From assembly GCA_905216075.1 (NCBI GenBank), contig CAJMSO010000137.1:1-5421 (forward strand): a stretch of 5,421 bases of DNA. The letters run 5' to 3'. How positions within the stretch are numbered: position 1 is the first letter of the stretch; the number at the start of each line of letters is the position of its first letter. Below the pieces are notes generated by a model. It had not been told where the DNA came from. It searched no databases and saw only the letters and a program-made list of their open reading frames with translations. A program made the translations under genes and the position numbers. Positions 1-5,421 of the stretch are shown in pieces. This DNA is from an uncultured bacterium (lineage in GTDB: Bacteria; Actinomycetota; Coriobacteriia; Coriobacteriales; Coriobacteriaceae).

Positions 1-631
1 CCACCCAGGCATCACCGCCGGCATCGGACTCCATCCTTGGTGGCTGGCTGACGGCCGATGCGGTACCGCCGAAATCGATCTGCTTTGCAAATTTGCCGCA
101 CAGGAGCGCTATATCGGCGAAGTTGGGCTCGACTTCTCGCCGCGCTTCGCGGACACCGAGGGAATCCAAACTCAGGCATTTGATCGGCTTTGCCAGACGC
201 TGTCGCAGTACCCGCTTCCTGGGCGCGTCCTGTCCATTCACGCCATTCGCGCGGCAGGAGCGATCTTGAACATTTTGGAGTCGCACAGCCTTCTTGAGGA
301 CACCCCCAGCTCCCCCGTTATCATCTTCCACTGGTTTAGCGGCACCTCGGACGAGCTTGTCCGCGCACGCAATGCAGGCTGCTATTTTTCCGTCAACGAA
401 CGCATGCTTGCGTCTAAACGTGGACGCGAATATGCCCGACAGATTCCACTCGACCGTCTACTGCTCGAGACCGATGCCCCAGCCGAACCAAACACAGAGA
501 CAAGCGCGCAGTCGCTCATCAAATCGCTCACAAGGACCTCGATGCGCATTGCCTCACTCAAAAACTGTGACGCAAAGCGCATCGAGTCGGCAGTTTTAGC
601 AAATGCGCACTCTGTTTTTGACCTTCGCTAA
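1..631 (+). CDS. TatD-family metal-dependent hydrolase, 3' part (start outside the window)
   Basis: The open frame runs from base 2 to the TAA at 629-631 with no start codon needed, giving about 209 visible residues. TatD-family proteins are TIM-barrel metal-dependent hydrolases, typically DNases acting in the cytoplasm. Visible family motifs, numbered from the first complete codon, are GLHPW (9-13), GEVGLDF (39-45, E40 the expected metal ligand), SIHAIRA (79-85, H80), FHWFSG (109-114, H110) and LLLETDAP (153-160, D158). The first-strand His-x-His pair must lie left of the window. The gene is convergent with the kinase operon and separated from it by 79 bases, so it is not part of that operon. 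The HWFSG and ETDAP stretches also occur in TatD-like proteins of defence loci such as QatD, but nothing here supports that over a housekeeping role. The family call is firm; the exact substrate is not. Confidence 0.9.
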   Translation, partial: HPGITAGIGLHPWWLADGRCGTAEIDLLCKFAAQERYIGEVGLDFSPRFADTEGIQTQAFDRLCQTLSQYPLPGRVLSIHAIRAAGAILNILESHSLLEDTPSSPVIIFHWFSGTSDELVRARNAGCYFSVNERMLASKRGREYARQIPLDRLLLETDAPAEPNTETSAQSLIKSLTRTSMRIASLKNCDAKRIESAVLANAHSVFDLR

Positions 632-644
632 CCCCTGTGGACAA

Positions 645-662
645 ACATGCCAAGGGGCATGC
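645..662 (-). terminator. Candidate weak terminator hairpin for the leftward operon
   Basis: The arms CATGCC (646-651) and GGCATG (656-661) are perfect inverted repeats around a 4-base loop. A G-U pair between 662 and 645 extends the stem to 7 bp on the - strand only. Read on the - strand, the hairpin starts about 50 bases past the stop of the FGGY kinase gene and is followed by TTTGTCC, a poor but present T-tract. Read on the + strand, no T-tract follows it after the TatD gene, so a leftward role is more likely. The short stem and weak tail keep confidence low. Confidence 0.35.
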
Positions 663-710
663 GAATCGCACAACGCAGTCCCTATTGGAAGGCGGTACAG
701 CTCGGCGGCA

Positions 711-2228
711 TTACGCCAATTCGTGCATGAGATCACGGTTGCGTGCATACAATTCGTCAAAGATATGGCGGCGCGACGCATATAGCTCGTGGGCAGCCAT
801 ATCGGGCACGATTGTTTGCGCAACGCCAAGGACTTGGGCAAGCTCATCCCATGATGCATAGGCGCCACCTGCGAGAGCTGCCATGATGGCATCACCGAAG
901 CACGCGCCCACCGTAACCTTGGCAACCGAGACCTCGCGCCCGCATACGTCGGCGATGGCCTGCATCCAAACTGGATTCTTGGTTCCACCTCCGACAAGCA
1001 TAATGCGCCCAATTGGCAGCCCATGCTCTCGCTCGATAATGTCGACATGGGATGCAACGGTATACGCGACGCCTTCCAAGGCGGCGCGAACCATATGGGC
1101 TCGTGTATGCCTTCCGGTCAGGCCAAAGAAGACGCCACGCGCCTCGGGATCGTTGAGCGGAGTACGCTCCCCTGCAAAGTACGGCAGACACAGGAGCCCA
1201 TCGGCACCCGGCGCCACATCGGCGGCATCATGCGCCATAACCGAATATGCATCGGGGCCACCGTGGCCCTCGGCCTCCACGGCGTCGCGATACAGCTCTT
1301 GGCGCAGCCACGATGTGAGTGCGCCCGCCGTATTGGTCCCCGCGCAGATCCCGTAAGTTCCGGGAATGATAAACGTCCCCGGCCACAGGCGGGCATCATC
1401 AATCATATGATCAGCTAGGTAGATGAAATACGCCGTGCTCCCCAACTGAACCATCATATCGCCGGGACGGAATACACCCGTCGAAATGGCCTCGGCACCA
1501 GAGTCGCCCGTTCCCACTAAGACAGGTGTCCCTGCCGCGAGCCCCGTCGCCTCAGCCGCACGCTGCGTAATCACCCCGGCAATATCAGTAGCCGACATTA
1601 CCTCCGCCATCTGGTCAGGCCAGCAGAAACGAGCACATTCCCGAGCATCAACCTTCCAAGTAAAGCGGTCGTATAGGGGAAGAAAATCCTCCGCCAAATA
1701 ACGGTCCACCGTAAAACGCCCCGTCAACTTTGCGCATAGAAACGACGACGCCGTCAGGAACTTCGCGGCACGTTCGTGCACCTCGGGCATATTCTCCTTA
1801 AACCACAAGATCTTGGGAGCAATATCTGACGAACAGGGATCGTGCCCGAAAAGCTCGCGTGCGCGGCCTGGCCCATATTCGGAAAGAAGCTCGTCAATCT
1901 GCGGCTTCGAACGTGCATCGACTCCATACAAAATCGCGGGCGCCAGCGCATTGCACTCGGTATCGACCGGTACGCAGTCGCAACCCAATGCGGAAAGGCC
2001 CACGCATCCGATCTGTGCCGCGTTAACCCCCGATCGCGCCACCAGCTCGCGCGACAAGCGGCAAAAATCGCCCCACCAAACGGCCTCCGCATCATGCTGG
2101 TACCATCCATCACACGGGTTGTCCGTCTCGTGTCCACAAGAGGCTTGACAAACGATGTTGCATCGATCATCGATTAAAACGCCTTTAGAGGCGCTTGTCC
2201 CAATATCAATACCCAGATAGAGCGCCAT
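711..2228 (-). CDS. FGGY-family carbohydrate kinase (xylulokinase-like, substrate unknown)
   Basis: This is a complete 505-residue protein, the usual length for FGGY kinases, which transfer the ATP gamma-phosphate to a sugar hydroxyl in the cytoplasm. The N-terminal phosphate loop is GIDIGTSASKG (6-16). The catalytic-base region is GTGDSGAEA (239-247, D242), followed by PGDMMVQLGST (255-265). The second actin-like domain carries GERTP (353-357), RAALEGVAY (381-389) and the nucleotide-site LVGGGTKNPVW (411-421). The xylulokinase substrate motif QMHG is absent: the equivalent stretch reads GLSALGCDC (78-86), followed by PAILYGVDARS (97-107) where XylB has a W-N-D-x-R type motif. Xylulose is therefore doubtful as substrate. 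The ATG lies 6 bases after the BtpA-family stop, and its ribosome binding site GGGGAG (2238-2243) sits inside the end of that gene, so translation is probably coupled. It is the last gene of the operon. Family certain, substrate open. Confidence 0.93.
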   Translation of the reverse strand: MALYLGIDIGTSASKGVLIDDRCNIVCQASCGHETDNPCDGWYQHDAEAVWWGDFCRLSRELVARSGVNAAQIGCVGLSALGCDCVPVDTECNALAPAILYGVDARSKPQIDELLSEYGPGRARELFGHDPCSSDIAPKILWFKENMPEVHERAAKFLTASSFLCAKLTGRFTVDRYLAEDFLPLYDRFTWKVDARECARFCWPDQMAEVMSATDIAGVITQRAAEATGLAAGTPVLVGTGDSGAEAISTGVFRPGDMMVQLGSTAYFIYLADHMIDDARLWPGTFIIPGTYGICAGTNTAGALTSWLRQELYRDAVEAEGHGGPDAYSVMAHDAADVAPGADGLLCLPYFAGERTPLNDPEARGVFFGLTGRHTRAHMVRAALEGVAYTVASHVDIIEREHGLPIGRIMLVGGGTKNPVWMQAIADVCGREVSVAKVTVGACFGDAIMAALAGGAYASWDELAQVLGVAQTIVPDMAAHELYASRRHIFDELYARNRDLMHELA

Positions 2229-2234
2229 AGGTGC

Positions 2235-3044
2235 CTACTCCCCTCGCGCCGTACGAGCGGCAGCCATAAAACGAGCTACCCGCTCAACATCAACCGGGGC
2301 ATCCAGCTTTCCGTCGCGCTTTAAGCACGTGCCGACAAACGCGCCATCGTAGTGAGCAAATACGTCAGCCACGGTATTTTCGCGACAACCGGTGCCACAT
2401 ACCACGGGCACTTCGCCAACACGCTCGCGGACCTCATCGGCAAGCTCGCCCGAAGCGCCACGACCGGCAGCAGAACCGCCGATGACCATCGCATCCGGTA
2501 GGCAATTAAAGAGAAGTGAATCGGCAATGTCCGCAGTCGTGCGGTCGTTAAGATAAACCTCCCCCTCGCTCGTGATGAAGTGAAAAAGCTTGAGGTCGTC
2601 CAGGCGCAGCGCCGCCTTGCGACGCATGGTGTGCGCGAAATCTCGGTTAATCAGCCCGAGATCACCGGCCCAGACACCGCAAAAATTGCAGCGCGTGAAC
2701 TGCGCGTCGACGGCAGCGCACAGCTCGATTGTGGCATCACCGTCGTAAATAGCCTCGGCTCCCCAAGGGGTCGACAGATCATGGGACAGAGCCCCGATTA
2801 CATAGCCCATCGATGCAAGGGTTGAAGCAGAAACGTGCTGCTCATAGGGCATCGAGAGCTCATTGGTAATCAAAATGCCATCGACACCGCCCTGTTGCAA
2901 CGCTTCGAGATCGCGCTTGGCGGCTTCCACGACTTGTGACACGCTTCCGCCCGGGTAATACAGTGGATCGCCCGGCAGAGGACGCAGGTGCAGCATTCCG
3001 ATAACCGGCTTTTCGGTCTTGAACATCGAAGTTAGAAACGACAT
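2235..3044 (-). CDS. BtpA/SgcQ-family TIM-barrel protein
   Basis: This 269-residue protein matches the BtpA family, single-domain TIM-barrel proteins. Cyanobacterial BtpA affects photosystem I accumulation, while E. coli SgcQ sits in a putative sugar operon; no reaction is well established. Family landmarks are PVIGMLHLRPLPGDPLY (13-29), GGVDGILITNE (52-62), PDAMVIGGSAAG (183-194) and DGAFVGTCLKRDGK (233-246). Usual motifs are altered: the ENxxDxPY-type stretch reads TNELSMPY (60-67), the GVNVLxND-type stretch reads GAEAIYDGD (95-103), and the usual D-V-x-x-K-H strand end reads LFHFIT (153-158). A five-codon-longer start exists at 3059, but an AAGGAG lies 6 bases before the ATG at 3044, so I use that one. 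The gene follows the YjbQ gene after 33 bases and precedes the FGGY kinase by 6, implying a sugar-pathway role. Family call strong, function inferred from context only. Confidence 0.9.
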   Translation of the reverse strand: MSFLTSMFKTEKPVIGMLHLRPLPGDPLYYPGGSVSQVVEAAKRDLEALQQGGVDGILITNELSMPYEQHVSASTLASMGYVIGALSHDLSTPWGAEAIYDGDATIELCAAVDAQFTRCNFCGVWAGDLGLINRDFAHTMRRKAALRLDDLKLFHFITSEGEVYLNDRTTADIADSLLFNCLPDAMVIGGSAAGRGASGELADEVRERVGEVPVVCGTGCRENTVADVFAHYDGAFVGTCLKRDGKLDAPVDVERVARFMAAARTARGE

Positions 3045-3050
3045 AACGCG

Positions 3051-3056
3051 CTCCTT
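3051..3056 (-). promoter_or_regulatory. Ribosome binding site fixing the BtpA-family start
   Basis: On the - strand this reads AAGGAG, 6 bases before the ATG at 3044. It lies inside the first codons of the longer frame that begins at 3059, so initiation at 3044 is much more likely. Confidence 0.8.
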
Positions 3057-3077
3057 CATAGGGTTATTGCAGGGACG

Positions 3078-3512
3078 TTACTCCCCCAGCACCTCGACGT
3101 ACACTTTTCGCTTCTGCGGACCGTCAAACTCCGCAAGATAGATGTTCTGGGCACTTCCGCACACGATGTGGCCATCTTGGACGGGAAAGAAGCAACTGTT
3201 TCCACAAATCATGCTCTTGATATGCCCACAGGAGTTGTTACCGGTGGCTCCATAGCTCGGCAAGAAGTGTGCGTGCGCATAGGGGGCATCGAGTGGGGCG
3301 ATGCGATCAAGCGTCTCCATAAGATCCGTCTCCACGCAGGGCAGTCCCTCGTTTACCACGATTCCACAGGTCGTATGCGACAAAATAATCGCTGCCAAGC
3401 CATTGGTCACCGAGCTGCGTTCGATGGCAGCGTGCACGTCCTCGGTAATATCGATGAACTGGTCCGGAGCAGTCGATAGATAGCTCAATGTCTCGAGTGT
3501 CACCATGTTCAC
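3078..3512 (-). CDS. YjbQ/UPF0047-family protein (divergent member)
   Basis: The 144-residue protein has the length and order of UPF0047: SHTTCGIVVNE (45-55), CGHIKSMICGNSC (95-107), PVQDG (110-114) and AEFDGPQKRK (127-136). The E. coli and B. subtilis members show weak thiamine-phosphate synthase activity, but the physiological reaction is not settled. Here the usual H-x-E-G-N-S-D-A-H-I-K region reads YGATGNNSCGHIK (87-99), replacing D-A with C-G, and the usual LGTWQ reads CGSAQ (118-122). It is therefore a divergent subfamily and may have another substrate. The GTG start at 3512 overlaps the preceding amidohydrolase stop as GTGA; an ATG at 3506, two codons later, is an equally possible start. 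A GAAGGGG just upstream serves either. No thiamine gene or TPP riboswitch adjoins it; all neighbours are sugar kinases or TIM-barrel enzymes. Family firm, function unknown. Confidence 0.9.
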   Translation of the reverse strand: MNMVTLETLSYLSTAPDQFIDITEDVHAAIERSSVTNGLAAIILSHTTCGIVVNEGLPCVETDLMETLDRIAPLDAPYAHAHFLPSYGATGNNSCGHIKSMICGNSCFFPVQDGHIVCGSAQNIYLAEFDGPQKRKVYVEVLGE

Positions 3513-4369
3513 TCATCCCCTTCAAGAAAACGCAGGGCATTACCCCAGTAGAGCCTTTCTCGCGCATCATCGCGCATGGACACGGTATCGAGCGCCCGCT
3601 TGAGTTTGAACGCACGGAAGCGCGGTGTATTGCTGGCGAACATCACTTGATGCGATAGCGCGCGCTCATACCACAGCGGCCCAATATCGACCGTGAAAAG
3701 ACGCTGCATCATCTCCTCGGGCGAATCGATGTAAGTGATAGAGGTGTCCGTGTAGCAGTTGGGATACTTGAGCAGCATCGCCACGGTCTCACGCACCCAG
3801 GGCCAGCCAAAGTGGGTCAAACTAAAGCGCACATTTGGATGCGTTGCGATTGTGTGCTCAAATGCAAGCGGATTACTGCGCGAGAGCTCTGCGCCAGGCT
3901 CCCAAGACATACCGGCATGAAAAACCACCGGCTTGTTATAGCGCTCGCACAGCTCGTAAAGCGGCTCGGCCACAGCATCATCGGGGGCAAAACCCTGCTT
4001 TGCAGGATGCAGGCAAAGCCCCTTTGCCCCCAACTCGGTAAAGGCGCGCTCCAATTCGTCTGCGGCGCCGCTCACCTGCGGATCTACGCTCGCAAATCCC
4101 CATAGACGATCGGGATGCGCGGCAACCAGCATGGCAATCTGGTCATTGGTGCCAAAATGCCCTCCGCATGCCGTGGTTACATCGAGCGGCATGAGTACAC
4201 TCTTCTGCACGTCGCAGACGTCCATCTCGACTTGAAGCTCATCCCAATCCATGGGGCCCATATGCCCCATACCAAATTCTCGTGACCAAAAACCGAATCC
4301 ATCAGGCTCATCACCCGGCGTACAGATCTCGCCGTAGAGCATAGGATGGACCAACATGTCGATAACCAT
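3509..4369 (-). CDS. Amidohydrolase-2-family TIM-barrel protein with altered metal site
   Basis: The 286-residue protein fits the amidohydrolase-related family of ACMSD-like decarboxylases and lactone hydrolases. Landmarks are IDMLVHP (3-9), GFASVDP (91-97), KGLCLHP (116-122), KPVVFHAG (146-153, H151), LTHFGWPWV (184-192, H186), KYPNCYTDTS (201-210) and MFASNTPR (243-250). In the usual family the first strand has D-x-H-x-H and the last has G-S-D; here the first His is Leu6 and the Asp is Asn247, while H8, H151 and H186 are kept. The metal site is thus altered, so the protein may have lost or changed its chemistry, or belong to a subfamily with this pattern. The ATG at 4369 is preferred over 4390 because AAGGAG lies 6 bases before it. 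The gene follows the PfkB-type kinase by 27 bases and its stop overlaps the YjbQ start. Reaction and substrate cannot be assigned. Confidence 0.9.
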   Translation of the reverse strand: MVIDMLVHPMLYGEICTPGDEPDGFGFWSREFGMGHMGPMDWDELQVEMDVCDVQKSVLMPLDVTTACGGHFGTNDQIAMLVAAHPDRLWGFASVDPQVSGAADELERAFTELGAKGLCLHPAKQGFAPDDAVAEPLYELCERYNKPVVFHAGMSWEPGAELSRSNPLAFEHTIATHPNVRFSLTHFGWPWVRETVAMLLKYPNCYTDTSITYIDSPEEMMQRLFTVDIGPLWYERALSHQVMFASNTPRFRAFKLKRALDTVSMRDDARERLYWGNALRFLEGDE

Positions 4370-4375
4370 TTCGTA

Positions 4376-4381
4376 CTCCTT
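4376..4381 (-). promoter_or_regulatory. Ribosome binding site fixing the amidohydrolase start
   Basis: On the - strand this reads AAGGAG, 6 bases before the ATG at 4369. It falls within the extra seven codons of the longer frame from 4390, arguing that those codons are leader, not protein. Confidence 0.8.
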
Positions 4382-4396
4382 TCCAGGCATTTGACC

Positions 4397-5197
4397 CTAG
4401 TACGGCTCAAACGATCCAATCACTCGGGACGACAGCTCAGCACCCGCCTTCATACACGCCGGAATATCAAGGCCATCGATCACGCCCTTGGTAAACCCGG
4501 CAATATACGAGTCGCCGGCACCCACGGTATTAACGACCTTCTCCGCCGGTACGATCCCGCACTCATAGAAGCGCTCACCGTCATAGGCAATGCTTCCCTT
4601 CTCGCCAAGCGTGGCAACCGCAACGCGCGGTCCCAATTCCTGCACGTGGCGTACCCAGTCCCGCAGCTCCGGAGTGTCCTCTTCAAACGACATGAACGCA
4701 TAGTCTACGTAAGGAAAATGAGCCTCGCATGCATATTCGGGATCCTGGCTGAACACCGAAAAGTCCATAACCACCGTTTTGCCCGCATCATGCCATTCGG
4801 GCAGGAGGTCCAAACAATTGCCAAACAGGTCGGTGTGAATGATGTCATGTTCTAGGATAAACGCCCGGTCGTCTTCATTCGGTCGATATGTCTCCATTAC
4901 GCCATCAATTGCCTCGAGATGTACGCGATCGACGCCGTCTTTCAACGCCATGAGCATCACCGAGGTGTCGCCATCCTCCACCCGCAGATGTGAGATATCG
5001 AGCCCCTCAGCGGCCAGCGCCTCTCTCATCTTGTCTCCGTACTCGTCCTTGCCGACAACCGACACGGCGGATACCGAAACGCCCATTCGTGCAAGATGGA
5101 TACCCCAGTCAATGCCGTTACCAGTCGGATAGAACACGCCGATATTTTGATAGACGTCCGCGCAGCAAAAACCAACCGCACACGCTTTAATACCCAT
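4397..5197 (-). CDS. PfkB-family sugar kinase, similar to fructoselysine 6-kinase (FrlD)
   Basis: The 266-residue protein is a ribokinase/PfkB-type kinase and has about the length of E. coli FrlD, which phosphorylates fructoselysine at C6. From memory of FrlD, the similarity runs the length of the protein: N-terminal CADVY (12-16), TGNGIDWGIHLARMG (25-39, substrate region), VGKDEYGDK (48-56), GLDISH (65-70), HDIIHTDLFG (117-126), VMDFS (143-147), TLGEKGSIAYDG (196-207) and the ATP/catalytic signature NTVGAGDSYIAGF (223-235) with catalytic D229. Two departures are visible: GGNxxN is GNGID, with Asp30 in place of Asn, and the signature begins N-T, not D-T. Substrate could be a fructosamine or another ketose derivative; no FrlB-type deglycase is in view. 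The ATG at 5197 is preferred over the in-frame TTG at 5209 because GGAG lies 6 bases before it. It opens the cluster of five closely spaced genes. Confidence 0.9.
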   Translation of the reverse strand: MGIKACAVGFCCADVYQNIGVFYPTGNGIDWGIHLARMGVSVSAVSVVGKDEYGDKMREALAAEGLDISHLRVEDGDTSVMLMALKDGVDRVHLEAIDGVMETYRPNEDDRAFILEHDIIHTDLFGNCLDLLPEWHDAGKTVVMDFSVFSQDPEYACEAHFPYVDYAFMSFEEDTPELRDWVRHVQELGPRVAVATLGEKGSIAYDGERFYECGIVPAEKVVNTVGAGDSYIAGFTKGVIDGLDIPACMKAGAELSSRVIGSFEPY

Positions 5198-5203
5198 ACT
5201 CTT

Positions 5204-5207
5204 CTCC
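5204..5207 (-). promoter_or_regulatory. Ribosome binding site fixing the FrlD-like kinase start
   Basis: On the - strand this reads GGAG, 6 bases before the ATG at 5197. The alternative TTG at 5209 overlaps this site. Only seven bases separate it from the foot of the hairpin at 5215-5248. Confidence 0.7.
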
Positions 5208-5214
5208 AATGTTC

Positions 5215-5248
5215 AAAAGGGGACCCACCACATGGCGAGCCCCCTTTT
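5215..5248 (-). terminator. Strong strand-specific hairpin: terminator or leader/attenuator
   Basis: Read on the - strand, AAAAGGGGGCTCGCC pairs with GGTGGGTCCCCTTTT around the loop ATGT, an unbroken 15-bp stem containing three G-U pairs. On the + strand those three positions become A-C mismatches, so the structure is built for leftward RNA. It has the A-tract/T-tract form of an intrinsic terminator and lies about 70 bases past the stop of the partial gene at the right edge, although the T-tract is only four bases, all within the stem. Its foot is seven bases from the ribosome binding site of the FrlD-like kinase, leaving no room for a promoter after it. Transcripts of that kinase must therefore carry or read through it, which suggests partial termination, attenuation or mRNA-end protection. 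Confidence 0.6.
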
Positions 5249-5318
5249 CGCGTTTCGCATATTGTTTTGCATCGGCTGTCCAAGGCCTCATAGCCAGACC
5301 GCCGTACGCTTTCTTAAG

Positions 5319-5421
5319 CTATTCGACGATTGGTGCCCCGTGACCCCAAGAACCTTCCATACCGCACACGGACGAGGCAAACCCGGCAGCAAAGTCGAGC
5401 GCGCGCTCGATGGCCTCGGCG
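5319..5421 (-). CDS. C-terminal end of a probable PfkB-family kinase (start outside the window)
   Basis: From the right edge the - strand has an open frame of 33 complete codons ending in TAG at 5319-5321. The visible tail begins AEAIERALDFAAGFAS and ends GMEGSWGHGAPIVE. The helix with repeated Ala followed by a C-G-x-x-G-[SAF]-[WF]-G type ending resembles the C-terminus of PfkB/FrlD-like kinases, and it compares reasonably with the end of the next gene (AGAELSSRVIGSFEPY). If so, two PfkB-type kinases lie in tandem. A frame this short has limited evidence: codon use is normal for the window, the stop is followed by a terminator-like hairpin, and the orientation matches the operon. The coding call is likely; the kinase call is tentative. 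Confidence 0.55.
   Translation of the reverse strand, partial: AEAIERALDFAAGFASSVCGMEGSWGHGAPIVE

Noticed and set aside
1..631. TatD gene as QatD of a QatABCD defence system.
   Set aside because: HWFSG and ETDAP motifs are shared by many TatD proteins, and no QatA, QatB or QatC gene is visible; the upstream side is outside the window.
596..1057. Long open frames antisense to or overlapping the kinase and other genes (also around 883-1356, 4346-4855, 1813-2177).
   Set aside because: They overlap well-supported genes, have no recognisable motifs and show the Arg/Ser/Pro-rich composition typical of shadow frames in G/C-rich DNA.
3045..3077. TPP riboswitch or other thiamine control near the YjbQ gene.
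   Set aside because: The flanking gaps are 33 bases or negative, too short for a riboswitch, and no thi-box-like sequence was seen.
5256..5283. Possible - strand promoter, TTGGAC (5278-5283) and TATGCG (5256-5261) with a 16-base spacer.
   Set aside because: Each box matches the consensus at only three of six positions, and the start would fall just before the hairpin. Not enough to list as a feature.
5395..5410. Perfect 16-base palindrome TCGAGCGCGCGCTCGA.
   Set aside because: It lies in the partial coding region, encodes an ordinary I-E-R-A-L-D stretch, and arises easily from G/C-rich Arg, Ala and Leu codons.
632..5421. Signs of mobile elements, tRNA genes or CRISPR repeats.
   Set aside because: No terminal inverted repeats, transposase or integrase motifs, cloverleaf-like sequence or spaced direct repeats were found.

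Overview
The window looks like part of a GC-rich bacterial chromosome with dense gene packing, strong AAGGAG-type ribosome binding sites and G/C-rich third codon positions. The mix of divergent sugar kinases, a BtpA/SgcQ protein and a YjbQ-type protein suggests a gut actinobacterium of the Coriobacteriia (for example Collinsella or a relative). This placement is an inference from general gene style; no 16S rRNA or other marker is present.

Layout. Bases 1-631 (+ strand) hold the 3' part of a TatD-family metal-dependent hydrolase; its start lies left of the window. A short convergent gap (632-710) follows, with a small hairpin that may terminate the opposing transcript. From the right edge to 711, everything is on the - strand. 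In transcription order: the last ~33 codons of what looks like a PfkB-type kinase (5421-5319); a 121-base gap with a strong strand-specific hairpin directly before the next ribosome binding site; a PfkB/FrlD-like sugar kinase (5197-4397); an amidohydrolase-2-family TIM-barrel protein (4369-3509); a YjbQ/UPF0047 protein (3512-3078, overlapping the previous stop); a BtpA/SgcQ-family TIM-barrel protein (3044-2235); and an FGGY-family carbohydrate kinase (2228-711). Gaps between the five complete genes are -4, 6, 27 and 33 bases, so they are almost certainly co-transcribed.

How they may work together. Two sugar kinases from unrelated folds, a possible third kinase upstream, and two TIM-barrel proteins point to a catabolic operon that phosphorylates an unusual sugar or sugar derivative and then rearranges or cleaves it. 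The YjbQ protein has no thiamine gene beside it and probably serves the same pathway. Each of the five complete proteins keeps its family fold signatures but departs from the best-known version at substrate- or metal-binding motifs. I know of no characterised pathway with this gene set, so the substrate is unknown. No transporter, regulator, mobile element, RNA gene or CRISPR array is visible.
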